This document shows, piece by piece, positions 16,652 to 24,346 of a DNA stretch of 25,792 bases. The translations under genes were made by a program, and so were the position numbers. The notes under the pieces are model-generated. The model had not been told where the DNA came from. It saw only the letters and a list, made by a program, of their open reading frames with translations, and did not search any database. The stretch comes from an uncultured Porphyromonadaceae bacterium (GTDB lineage: Bacteria > Bacteroidota > Bacteroidia > Bacteroidales > Muribaculaceae): assembly GCA_902489275.1 (NCBI GenBank), contig CABTZK010000027.1, forward strand, positions 1 to 25,792, read 5' to 3'. Every line of letters begins with the position of its first letter. The stretch's first letter is position 1.

Positions 16652-18709
16652 CTAAGGTGCGCCTAAAATAATGTTTATCAGTAGCGTGACATCGGTCACG
16701 TTGATCACGCCATCGCCATTCAAGTCGCATGCCTCATCGCCGGAAGCATCTAAGATACAATTAATCAGGAGAGTAACATCGGTCACATTAGCCACGCCAT
16801 CACCATTCAAGTCGCCCTGCAAGCTACCACGCTCTACCACGCGAAGCGCTGCCGAAATGTCTAATTTTCCACTCCCCCAGCGGTTGGGGTCGCCCGCGGC
16901 GACAAAAGCGTCGCTGCGAGCCGAGTGACACAAGGCTTGGCGCACCTGATCTGGCGTGAGCGACGGATTGGCCTGCAACAAGAGCGCGACTGCCCCTGAA
17001 ACCACTGGTGCCGACATGGAGGTGCCTGAGTTCACGCCATAAGGGTACTCAACGCCACCAACGATGACCCTCTCGCTCACCCACATGCCACTGGCGGCCA
17101 TCACGGTGTCGTATCGGTTGTAAGACGAATACAAGCACTGCCCAGGCGCAACAATATCGGGACGCGCAACGCCATTCACATCGGGCCCATAGGAGGAGTA
17201 AGCCGCAATATCGTTCACCACACTTCCCACGACCAATGTGTTATAGCCATCGAGCACGGGCGCAATCTGGCGCGAGCAATAAGCGCCTACCGAAATCGCC
17301 TCGCGCCCCGTTGCCAAATCGCTAATCGACATCAGGCTGTTGCCACTCGTGAAGCGAGGAAGGCCAAAGTTGGTTAACTGCGTGTAGGCGTTGCTCCATC
17401 CGCGCAAAGTGGCTGGCTGGTCGGTCACATACTGAAGTCCCATGACAAAATCCCACTTCACATAGCGCGCATCGAACGCACAGATGGAATGAAACTTGCC
17501 ATTCTCCTCTCGTGCCGTAGCGATTTGAACGGTACCCGTGAAGAACTTGCCAAAACCGGCATCGGCAGCATCGGTAAGGGTGACAACGCTATCGGCAGGA
17601 AGCAAGCTGTAGAATGGCGAGGCATAGCACAAGTCACCGGTCTTCAGGTTCACGACAACAACCCTCACACGATGGGCAGTGCCGCCAGGCGACCACACGC
17701 TCAAATAGCCGTTCAGGTTGTGGCCGCCATAGCGGTTGGCCAGCAACGTCGAGAGCGTGTCGGCACTCGAAGCGAGGTCTTTTCTCACACACGTCTGCAA
17801 AGCCCCATCGTTGCCAGCCGATACCACACAGATGCGTCCCGGGCCAGACAACTGGTCAATCACCTGGCTCAAGAACGACGTGCCGTCGTGAGAGCCGTCA
17901 CTGCTGGCAAGACTCATATTAATGACGGCAGGCAACCCCGCTTGCCGGGCATAATTAAAGATATACTTCATGGAATTGGCAATGTTCACATCGGTGAGCG
18001 CCTCCTCGGGCATCGCACAAATGACTAAGCGCGAATCGGGCGCGACACCCTGATAATTGTTGCCCCGGTAACTTCCTGCGGCCGTTCCCGTCGTGTGGGT
18101 TGCATGGCTTTCGGAAGGGGAGTCGGTGGTGAGTTTCTTGATTTCGTCTGGGGTCGTATAGTGAGCGCCGGGCAGCGTGTCACCCTCAATGACAGGACGA
18201 TGACCAAGCGTGTCGGCAGGCATATACACGCTTGCCACACGGCTTTTGCCCATGCTGTCGAGGAAATTAACATGGTTAAAATCGGCGCCCACATCGATCA
18301 TTCCCACAATCACACCTTGCCCAGTGTAGGGCCTGCTAAAGCCTGCACCTTGCTGGGCAGCATGGGCGTGCGACAAAAGCAATGCGCTATCGTTGCACAA
18401 AATCACCTGTTGAGATAGCGCCACGTGCCGCACTGGCAATTTCGTGACTATGCCGATCGGGACTTGGGCAGTGACAATGGAGTCGAAACGGCAGTTAACC
18501 CTGACTCCCATGTCGCGCAAGCGTTGCACCGAATCGGGGGCGCACTTCAAGAATACTGGCACGAGCCGCGACGGCGACGGCGCGACAAGCCGGGCAGCCG
18601 TCTTGTGAGCCGCGACGGCCAGGCTTGTTCTCGCCGACAGACGGGGCTGCGCTTTCACGACAGGCAGCAGGCAAGAGCACATCAGCAAGGTGTAGAGCAA
18701 ACGTTTCAT
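16652..18709 (-). CDS. Secreted S8 (subtilisin-like) serine protease with C-terminal dockerin-type repeats
   Basis: Predicted protein of 685 residues from the ATG at 18709 (another ATG sits directly before it at 18712). A signal peptide (about 1-20, ending VKA before QPRLS) precedes a pro-region and the S8 domain. The triad is visible: Asp139 in GMIDVGADFNH, His202 in SHATHTTGTAAG and Ser564 in SGTSMSAP, with the oxyanion Asn in SAGNDG. About 220 residues separate that Asn region from the Ser motif, so the domain carries a large insertion. The last 58 residues (628-685) hold two repeats, DLNGDGVANVTDVTLLIN and DLNGDGVINVTDVTLLIN, each a calcium-loop-plus-helix as in type I dockerin, followed at once by the stop codon. 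No T9SS C-terminal sorting domain follows. The gene has its own promoter; its physiological substrate is unknown. Confidence 0.9.
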   Translation of the reverse strand: MKRLLYTLLMCSCLLPVVKAQPRLSARTSLAVAAHKTAARLVAPSPSRLVPVFLKCAPDSVQRLRDMGVRVNCRFDSIVTAQVPIGIVTKLPVRHVALSQQVILCNDSALLLSHAHAAQQGAGFSRPYTGQGVIVGMIDVGADFNHVNFLDSMGKSRVASVYMPADTLGHRPVIEGDTLPGAHYTTPDEIKKLTTDSPSESHATHTTGTAAGSYRGNNYQGVAPDSRLVICAMPEEALTDVNIANSMKYIFNYARQAGLPAVINMSLASSDGSHDGTSFLSQVIDQLSGPGRICVVSAGNDGALQTCVRKDLASSADTLSTLLANRYGGHNLNGYLSVWSPGGTAHRVRVVVVNLKTGDLCYASPFYSLLPADSVVTLTDAADAGFGKFFTGTVQIATAREENGKFHSICAFDARYVKWDFVMGLQYVTDQPATLRGWSNAYTQLTNFGLPRFTSGNSLMSISDLATGREAISVGAYCSRQIAPVLDGYNTLVVGSVVNDIAAYSSYGPDVNGVARPDIVAPGQCLYSSYNRYDTVMAASGMWVSERVIVGGVEYPYGVNSGTSMSAPVVSGAVALLLQANPSLTPDQVRQALCHSARSDAFVAAGDPNRWGSGKLDISAALRVVERGSLQGDLNGDGVANVTDVTLLINCILDASGDEACDLNGDGVINVTDVTLLINIILGAP

Positions 18710-18717
18710 CATTGCCA

Positions 18718-18749
18718 CAAAGATAAGCGGAACAATTGAGTTAAGCAAA
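18718..18749 (-). promoter_or_regulatory. Promoter of the S8 protease gene
   Basis: On the minus strand TTTG (18749-18746) is followed after 20 bases by TATCTTTG (18725-18718), a full match to the Bacteroidota consensus. The last base of the -7 box is only 5-8 bases before the two candidate ATGs, so the mRNA would have almost no leader. The -33 TTTG is the end of the T-run of the terminator of the upstream TPR gene. Confidence 0.6.
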
Positions 18750-18778
18750 AAAATCCTGGTCGCTTTCACGGCCAGGAT
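18746..18778 (-). terminator. Terminator of the TPR-protein gene
   Basis: On the minus strand a stem of 10 bp with one G-T pair (18778-18769 with 18762-18753, core ATCCTGG/CCAGGAT) is followed directly by seven T residues (the run continuing from the last stem base to 18747). It lies 28 bp past the TPR stop codon. Confidence 0.8.
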
Positions 18779-18805
18779 AAATGGTCAATGCTCTCTCTGT
18801 CGAGA

Positions 18806-20431
18806 TTATTTAGACAGTGCCTTGATGGCGTTATTCACGCTTTCGTTATCGGGCGCCACCTCATGCCATGCCTTGAAATACTCAAGTGCCTTGCCATAGT
18901 TCTTCTCGCCATAGTAATAGAGTGCCAAGTAGCCATAGGCATAACCCAGCGTGCTATCGTAGCGCTCGGCATCGGGCTTGCTCTTAACCGCATTCACGAT
19001 TTGCTCCATCGTGGCGATGGCCTTGCCTGTATTTTTCCCCTCAATCGAACGCTCAAGCAGCGACTTGTTGTAGAGGAAAAGAATGTTATCGGGCTCGGCA
19101 GCAATCGCTTTCTCGGCATACAGCAAGCCTTGATTTGCAGCAGCGATGCGGCTTTCGGCCGATATGCTGTCGTCGGTGCATTGCTCAACAAAGATTTCGG
19201 CCACGCTATTGTAGTCTTCGGGGGTGCAGGCATCGCTGTCAAGCACCTTTTGGGCATAGGTCATCGCACGGTCATACTGCTTGGCCTTGGCGTATTGCGA
19301 GAACAGGCCTCGCACCAAATCCATGTTGTTCGGATCAAGCTTGATGGCTTGGTCATAGGCAACAATGGCCTCTTCGGGCTTGTTGCATTTTTCAAGCGCC
19401 TTGGCATACTGGATGTAGTCGAGTTGCTCGTAGCCCATCGTCTTGCCATAGGAGTCATTCATGAGTTCACGCCCGACCTTTTCGGCATTTTCCCAGTCGC
19501 CTTGGAAAGAGTAGGCATAGAGAAGCAGACGGTCGGCCACAAAATGATAGCCCTCGCCCAACTTCGTCGAAGCCTTCAGGCCATTGGCGACCTCAGCACA
19601 CTTGGCATACTGGCCCGCCATGAAAAGCAACTGGGCGTAGCGCGCCTCATCTTTGGGGAAGTGATTGTCGGAACTGTTGATGTAGCTGCCATATCGCTCA
19701 GCGGCATCTTGATAGTCGCCGTGGTCATAGAGGTCCTCGGCCAACTGGCGCTGCACGAGTGCCGAATGGGGCTTGTTGGCGATAATGCGATTCAGGTTTG
19801 AGAGTGCCAACTCGGGGTTCACGCGGTAGTAAGTCTTCGCATACTTCACGGTAGCCTCAATATTGTCGGCGTCGTAGGTCATGGCCATCTCATAGAGGCC
19901 CGCGGCATCGCCCCAGTTCTTCTGGTCATAGTACATGTCGCCTTCAAAAATGCTCGGATTGGGATCATTGGCATTCCACTTGCGGGCATCGGCAATGCTC
20001 TTGGCGATTTCCTTTTTGTAGGCAGTGGTATCGGCCGCATAATAGGCGCGTGCGATGGCCACCTCCAGCGCGCTGTTTTTCTTCGAGAGCTTGCGAGCCT
20101 GCTTGAAGAGTTTCTCGGCATCGCTCTTGTTGCCGTTTTTCAACTCAATAGCGCCTTTGCCCACATAGTTGTAAGGGTAGTTGGCATCGGCGGCAATACC
20201 TTGCTCGAAATTTGACAGAGCCGAATTTGCATCATCTTGCTGCAAAGCCACTTGTCCCAAGTAATAATAGGCCTCGGCCTTGTTGGAGGCAGTATTCAAG
20301 TTCTTGTCAAGAATCGTCTTGGCATTGTCATATTCACCAATCTTGTAAAAATCAATTCCATCTTGATATTGAGCGAAGCCCACGATGGAAGCCCCAGCAA
20401 GTAGGGCCGTAACTAAAAATTTCAGTTTCAT
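18806..20431 (-). CDS. Periplasmic tetratricopeptide-repeat protein
   Basis: Predicted protein of 541 residues from the ATG at 20431. Signal peptide MKLKFLVTALLAGASIVGFA precedes QYQDGIDFYKIGEYDNAKT, and the rest is a nearly continuous array of TPR helix pairs with the usual small/large pattern (for example AEAYYYLGQVALQQDDANSAL and later EEAIVAYDQAIKLDPNN). TPR arrays bind protein partners; no catalytic motif is present. There is no lipobox, so it should be soluble in the periplasm or bound to a partner. It lies 76 bp downstream of the PstS-like gene, without a clear own promoter, and a strong terminator follows it. Its role near the TonB cluster is unknown. Confidence 0.85.
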   Translation of the reverse strand: MKLKFLVTALLAGASIVGFAQYQDGIDFYKIGEYDNAKTILDKNLNTASNKAEAYYYLGQVALQQDDANSALSNFEQGIAADANYPYNYVGKGAIELKNGNKSDAEKLFKQARKLSKKNSALEVAIARAYYAADTTAYKKEIAKSIADARKWNANDPNPSIFEGDMYYDQKNWGDAAGLYEMAMTYDADNIEATVKYAKTYYRVNPELALSNLNRIIANKPHSALVQRQLAEDLYDHGDYQDAAERYGSYINSSDNHFPKDEARYAQLLFMAGQYAKCAEVANGLKASTKLGEGYHFVADRLLLYAYSFQGDWENAEKVGRELMNDSYGKTMGYEQLDYIQYAKALEKCNKPEEAIVAYDQAIKLDPNNMDLVRGLFSQYAKAKQYDRAMTYAQKVLDSDACTPEDYNSVAEIFVEQCTDDSISAESRIAAANQGLLYAEKAIAAEPDNILFLYNKSLLERSIEGKNTGKAIATMEQIVNAVKSKPDAERYDSTLGYAYGYLALYYYGEKNYGKALEYFKAWHEVAPDNESVNNAIKALSK

Positions 20432-20507
20432 CTCTTTAAATTTTAAATTATTGATTATTTTTGCTATATTCACATCACAACGGTCCATTGAGGCATGGTC
20501 TCTTCTT

Positions 20508-21494
20508 CTAATTCAGCTGCACCGTCCTGACGGGCTCGGCAGCGGGCATCACCCCCGTGAGCAAAATGATTTTTTGGCCAATCACCCCTGTGAGAAACGC
20601 AAAGAAGCCATGGTCGAGCGTCCCGCTGGCCGAGGCATCGATCGCATAGATCGCGCGGAACAGGGGATAGTCACCCGAATTGATATACACCTGATAGGGC
20701 TTGCAGCCTTCCAGCTTGTTCTCGGCGCGCACTTTCATCACCTTGATGCGGTCGGTAAAGCTGACGGCAACCGGTTCGCTGCTGTCGCTATTCAACTTGG
20801 TCACTTTCTGGTCCATCGACATTTGAGCCGTCATGTCATCGGAGATCCAGCTCACTCCCACAAAGCCAATTGCGTTCTTGTGTGCCTCAACGGCCTTAAA
20901 GACACTCTCGGTTGACTTTTGCGCATAGACCGGGAAGGGGAACAGGCCGCCCTTCAAGAACTTGCCGCGGATGTAATGCACCACTCCCGACGCATTGCTG
21001 TCGAACACCAGCTGAATCGAATCGTTGCGCAAGGCTCGCGTTGGGGTCACCTTGCCCCAAATGCGGGTTTTGCCCGAGAAAATCTCTTCAAGCTCGCTCA
21101 TCGACAACTCCTCGATGTCATTTTCCTTGTTGGCGATAATGGCGATGGCATCAACGGCAATCTTGCGCGAGCGAAAGGCACGGCCTTGTGACTTTAAGTA
21201 GTCACGCTGGCGAGGCGTGAGATCCCGAGAGGTGACAATCAAGTCAACCGTTTTGTTCAACAGCGAGTCAAAGGCAGAACTCTCATCCTGGTAGCGGCAC
21301 AGGATGCTTGCCTCGGGGTATTGATACTCAAACACTTGAATTTCTTGATCCATAATGTTTTGGAACGACTCCTCGCAAATGATTTTGGCCACGCCCATCG
21401 TAGGCGAGTTGGTCTGTTTCTTGTTTTGGCAAGAGGTTGCCATCGAGAGCGCCCCCACGAGCAAAACAACAATAAGATTAAGTTTCATTCTCAT
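20508..21494 (-). CDS. PstS-like substrate-binding lipoprotein
   Basis: Predicted protein of 328 residues. The N-terminus has a lipobox (ATSC, Cys22) after a short signal peptide, so it should be anchored to a membrane in the periplasm. The body resembles the phosphate/molybdate class of periplasmic binding proteins (PBP-like, PstS-related): VDLIVTSRDLTPRQ, a GVVHYI loop, and NAIGFVGVSWIS. Whether it binds phosphate cannot be decided; no pstC, pstA or pstB permease genes are in the window, so it is not obviously part of an ABC transporter. The start overlaps the end of the upstream 2-TM gene by 17 bases (11 if the second ATG at 21488 is used), which indicates coupled translation. Confidence 0.82.
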   Translation of the reverse strand: MRMKLNLIVVLLVGALSMATSCQNKKQTNSPTMGVAKIICEESFQNIMDQEIQVFEYQYPEASILCRYQDESSAFDSLLNKTVDLIVTSRDLTPRQRDYLKSQGRAFRSRKIAVDAIAIIANKENDIEELSMSELEEIFSGKTRIWGKVTPTRALRNDSIQLVFDSNASGVVHYIRGKFLKGGLFPFPVYAQKSTESVFKAVEAHKNAIGFVGVSWISDDMTAQMSMDQKVTKLNSDSSEPVAVSFTDRIKVMKVRAENKLEGCKPYQVYINSGDYPLFRAIYAIDASASGTLDHGFFAFLTGVIGQKIILLTGVMPAAEPVRTVQLN

Positions 21495-21798
21495 TTTGTA
21501 CCTTTTTAATCAGTTCATCGACGCGGTTGTCATTCTCGGGGCTGGCATCGGCATCGCTCTTTCTCACTCGGTAGTAGTCAATCCCTTTCACTTGCCGGTA
21601 ACAACGATAAATGCCATACAGGGCGAAAACGGTGGCAAGCGTCCACCGGAACCAGGTGAGCGCGGATGACCATTGAAAGAAATTCACCACCATCAATGCT
21701 GCCATTCCCAAATAGACGCAAATCATGAATATCCCAAAGAAAAGCCTTAAAGCGCGGAATATGTTAGAACCTGCTACCTGCATCATCTTTTTAATCAT
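21478..21798 (-). CDS. Small two-helix membrane protein of unknown function
   Basis: Predicted protein of 106 residues with two hydrophobic segments (about 16-41 and 50-66) joined by a short Trp-containing loop, then a basic patch (YRCYRQVKGIDYYRVRK) and a polar, Asp/Glu-rich tail. The short loop and basic patch after the second helix suggest both ends face the cytoplasm. I do not recognise the family. Its stop codon lies inside the PstS-like gene, so the two are translationally coupled. ATGs at 21786 and 21783 are alternative starts. It is the first gene after the tonB terminator and has a candidate -7 element at 21878-21885. Confidence 0.72.
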   Translation of the reverse strand: MIKKMMQVAGSNIFRALRLFFGIFMICVYLGMAALMVVNFFQWSSALTWFRWTLATVFALYGIYRCYRQVKGIDYYRVRKSDADASPENDNRVDELIKKVQNENET

Positions 21799-21877
21799 TT
21801 ATCTATTTGACTACAAAACTGCATCATCGTTTATCGCAAATTGTGGTCAAAATTCATCTAACTGTTGTTTTTTCGAC

Positions 21878-21885
21878 CAAAGGTA
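21878..21885 (-). promoter_or_regulatory. Candidate -7 element for the 2-TM/PstS-like/TPR genes
   Basis: The minus strand reads TACCTTTG, an exact TAnnTTTG, between the tonB terminator and the 2-TM gene. Transcription would start near 21874, about 75 bases before the ATG at 21798. No TTTG lies at the right spacing upstream, so this is a half-match. Confidence 0.35.
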
Positions 21886-21929
21886 GTTATTTCTCCTCAA
21901 TTCTTCCTCCCATTTTAGTATCATTAACG

Positions 21930-21966
21930 AAAAAAAAGTTGCAAGCGACATCGTGCTTGCAACTTT
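21930..21966 (-). terminator. Terminator of the exbB-exbD-exbD-tonB operon
   Basis: On the minus strand an 11-bp perfect stem (21965-21955 with 21946-21936, AAGTTGCAAGC/GCTTGCAACTT) encloses an 8-base loop and is followed by a run of T residues. It lies about 43 bp after the tonB stop. Two weaker hairpins (CTCAC-TTGC-GTGAG at 21974-21987 and GACG-TTGTT-CGTC at 21987-21999) lie between the stop and this terminator. Confidence 0.88.
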
Positions 21967-22008
21967 ATGAGGCCTCACTTGCGTGAGACGTTGTTCGTCA
22001 ATAGCGGA

Positions 22009-22890
22009 TTAACGGTTCAGTTTGAAAGTGACTGGCAGCGTGTACCACACGTTCACGGCTTGACCGTTTTGGCGACCTGGAGTGAACTTGGGCAGTGACT
22101 TGACGACACGCTTGGCCTCGTTGTCACAGTCAGGACTCAACGAGCGGGCAATTTTGACTTCGCCGACGCTGCCATTCTTGGTCACGACGAATTGCAGCAC
22201 CACCTTGCCTTCGATGCCTTGCTCGGCAGCCATTGCAGGATACTGCAAGTGGCTCGACAAGTATCTCATCAGGGCAGCCTCGCCGCCAGGGAATTTAGGA
22301 TTCTGCTCCACCGCCGTGAAGACCTTGTTGTCATCATCGGCCTTCTCAGTCTTTGGCTTTGGTGGCGGTGGCAACTCAACCTTGGGCGCCTGTTTCTGGA
22401 AGTCTTCCTTCTTGAGCGACGACAAGTCGAGTTTCTCACCCTCTTGGGTCACCTGGCCAATCATCTTGGTGTCGTCCTCTTCCTTAATGGGCTTCACCTC
22501 GTTCTTAACCTTGGAGTCTTCCGTGATCTTGAGCTCGGTCATGGCCACTGACTCAATCTTGGGCTTCTCGGGCTCGGGCTGCTTTTCTTCAATCTTTTGC
22601 TGAACAGGCTCCTCTTCCTTCTGTTTCTCCTCCGACATGTTCATGGCGGTGATTTCCTGCTCGGCCTGATCTTTCAGAGCTTGCTCATCGATGATGTGCT
22701 TCACCGTCGCATAACCCCAAATCAAAGCAAACAATGCCAGCGCACCCACGACGGTGTAGATGACAGCTTTGGTATGACGGGATTCCGACGTGCGTCGCAA
22801 CACATAAGCACCATATTCCTTATTTCTACCTTCAAATATAAGGTCACACCATTCTTTTGAGGTTAGATCTACTTCTTTCGACATAATCAT
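22009..22890 (-). CDS. tonB: Energy-transducing protein TonB
   Basis: Predicted protein of 293 residues (291 if the second ATG at 22884 is used). TonB spans the periplasm and passes proton-motive energy from ExbB/ExbD to outer-membrane TonB-dependent receptors. The cytoplasmic N-terminus has the GRNKEYGAYVLRR motif common in Bacteroidota TonB. One transmembrane helix (about 43-62) is followed by a Glu/Lys/Pro-rich periplasmic stretch to about 195, including PPPPKPK. The C-terminal TonB domain (about 205-292) starts at FPGGEAALMRYL and contains YPAMAAEQGIEGKVVLQFVV and the final VTFKLNR. It is the last gene of the cluster, 41 bp after the second exbD, and is followed by a terminator. Confidence 0.95.
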   Translation of the reverse strand: MIMSKEVDLTSKEWCDLIFEGRNKEYGAYVLRRTSESRHTKAVIYTVVGALALFALIWGYATVKHIIDEQALKDQAEQEITAMNMSEEKQKEEEPVQQKIEEKQPEPEKPKIESVAMTELKITEDSKVKNEVKPIKEEDDTKMIGQVTQEGEKLDLSSLKKEDFQKQAPKVELPPPPKPKTEKADDDNKVFTAVEQNPKFPGGEAALMRYLSSHLQYPAMAAEQGIEGKVVLQFVVTKNGSVGEVKIARSLSPDCDNEAKRVVKSLPKFTPGRQNGQAVNVWYTLPVTFKLNR

Positions 22891-22931
22891 CTGCTGTTTA
22901 ATAGTTCATACATAATAAATCTAACTCATGA

Positions 22932-23603
22932 TTACCTTGCTGGCGGTGGGGGCAATTGCACGCCCAACTTGCCCAGCGCAGTTGAATCATCTTTACTCAA
23001 AGTCTCAATTTGGAAACGGCTAATGTTGTTGATCTGCATTTCGTCGAGCAAGGCGACTACATCGGCGTAGCTGGCGCCACCCGTGGGCTTAATCATCACC
23101 ACAGGGCGCTTCAGGCTATTGTCGTTGCGAATGGCCTTTGCTTTCTCCTGATATTGCTGCTCGGTGATTTTGCCGGCTTTCCAGTTGGCCTTTTCCTCGT
23201 TGATGAGCTTAATCGCTTCCTCGTTCCGTTTTTCCAAGATGGCGCGCACGGTACCCTCGCCGCCTCCCTTCATGTTGGTCTCCTTCATGTTAAGGGGTTC
23301 GAGCGTGAGCTGCCCATCATAGTAGTAGAACTTATCACTGCCTTGGTCAGCAATCAGCACGCCATTATTCTCTTTGGCAGTACCGTTCACGATGATGGTC
23401 ACGGCCTCCGATTGCTTGGCCTCCTGCTGGTTCTTTTCCTCCACTTTCTCGTTGGTGGGCAGCGTAATGTTCAACGTCTGTGGCTTCAACATGGTCGTAC
23501 ACAGCATGAAGAAGGTGATCAGAAGCATGTTCATATCGACCATTGGGGTAAAGTCGATTCTTGTGTCAAATTTCTTTTGACGACTTAAACTTTTCTTTCC
23601 CAT
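22932..23603 (-). CDS. exbD: Biopolymer transport protein ExbD (second copy)
   Basis: Predicted protein of 223 residues, clearly larger than the classical ExbD of about 140. A basic N-terminus precedes one transmembrane helix beginning RIDFTPMVDMNMLLITFF, with Asp23 at the position of the proton-carrying Asp of E. coli ExbD. The periplasmic part has an inserted Glu/Lys/Gln-rich, probably helical stretch (about 120-160) before the usual C-terminal fold (VVMIKPTGGASYADVVALLDEM), and ends in a Pro-rich tail LPPPPAR. The ATG overlaps the stop of the first exbD by one base (TAATG), so the two are made together. It differs from the first copy along its whole length. Confidence 0.93.
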   Translation of the reverse strand: MGKKSLSRQKKFDTRIDFTPMVDMNMLLITFFMLCTTMLKPQTLNITLPTNEKVEEKNQQEAKQSEAVTIIVNGTAKENNGVLIADQGSDKFYYYDGQLTLEPLNMKETNMKGGGEGTVRAILEKRNEEAIKLINEEKANWKAGKITEQQYQEKAKAIRNDNSLKRPVVMIKPTGGASYADVVALLDEMQINNISRFQIETLSKDDSTALGKLGVQLPPPPAR

Positions 23604-24292
23604 TATTTCTGGCCCTCCTCAGTCTTTAGTGCGGTCATCAGGGTGAATCGGTTCATCTTGATGGTCTGCAAGTTGTTCATTACAATCCCCACGATGCTAT
23701 AGGGTGTTGATTGGTCGGCTTTCAGTGCAATGCCCTTGCCGCTTTCCATGTCAGCTTCAACCCCGGCGTTGCGCAAAGCGGAATACACCGATTGCACCCA
23801 CGATTGGAATTCATTGGGATGATCAATGTCATAGTTCATCGCAATGGGTATTCCACCGGTTTTGATTGATTTGTCTCTATCCTCCTGCGGCAGGTTCAAC
23901 CACTCTTTCATTCTGCTCATTGGGCATCCAAAGGCGGTTGATTTGCGGAAAGCCAGGATTTCCTTGCTTGTAGGTGTACCCAAGTTGTACTTTTGGTACA
24001 TGCTTTCAAGAACTGCTTGGCGCAAATCTTCGGTGGTGAGTGTGGAGTCGGCTGTGCCCGTGAGTTCCAAGAAAATTTGAGGTTTTCCGTTCTGTTGCGA
24101 GATGAGGACGGTCATCAATTTTTCGATGGGAACCTTTTCCTCAGACACTGAGGGCGGTGTGATCACTTGCACAGGCTCCTTTTGCAGGAAGGTTGAAGTC
24201 AACATGAAGAAAGTCAGCAAAAGAACAGTTACGTCAGACATTGCCGTCATGTCAATGCGGGCGTCTTTTTTCTTTACTTTAACTTTTCCCAT
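23603..24292 (-). CDS. exbD: Biopolymer transport protein ExbD (first copy)
   Basis: Predicted protein of 229 residues. A Lys-rich N-terminus leads into the transmembrane helix starting RIDMTAMSDVTVLLLTFF, with Asp20 at the conserved proton-channel position. The periplasmic part is enlarged: a stretch at about 95-150 with TSKEILAFRKS and LPQEDRD is not seen in short ExbD proteins, and the C-terminal fold ends with STPYSIVGIVMNNLQTIKMNRFTLMT. It should form, with ExbB, the inner-membrane motor that drives TonB. It lies 54 bp after exbB and overlaps the second exbD by one base. Confidence 0.93.
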   Translation of the reverse strand: MGKVKVKKKDARIDMTAMSDVTVLLLTFFMLTSTFLQKEPVQVITPPSVSEEKVPIEKLMTVLISQQNGKPQIFLELTGTADSTLTTEDLRQAVLESMYQKYNLGTPTSKEILAFRKSTAFGCPMSRMKEWLNLPQEDRDKSIKTGGIPIAMNYDIDHPNEFQSWVQSVYSALRNAGVEADMESGKGIALKADQSTPYSIVGIVMNNLQTIKMNRFTLMTALKTEEGQK

Positions 24293-24346
24293 TTTGCTTG
24301 ATTTGTTTATAACCTTTTAAATAGTAAATAGTCGCAATGCGAATGA

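Noticed and set aside
16652..18709. S8 protease as an ordinary T9SS cargo protein
   Set aside because: There is no C-terminal sorting domain; the protein ends directly after the second dockerin-type repeat.
20455..20462. Plus-strand TATTTTTG upstream of the TPR gene
   Set aside because: It matches the -7 consensus but points into the PstS-like gene from its 3' side, where no plus-strand gene follows.
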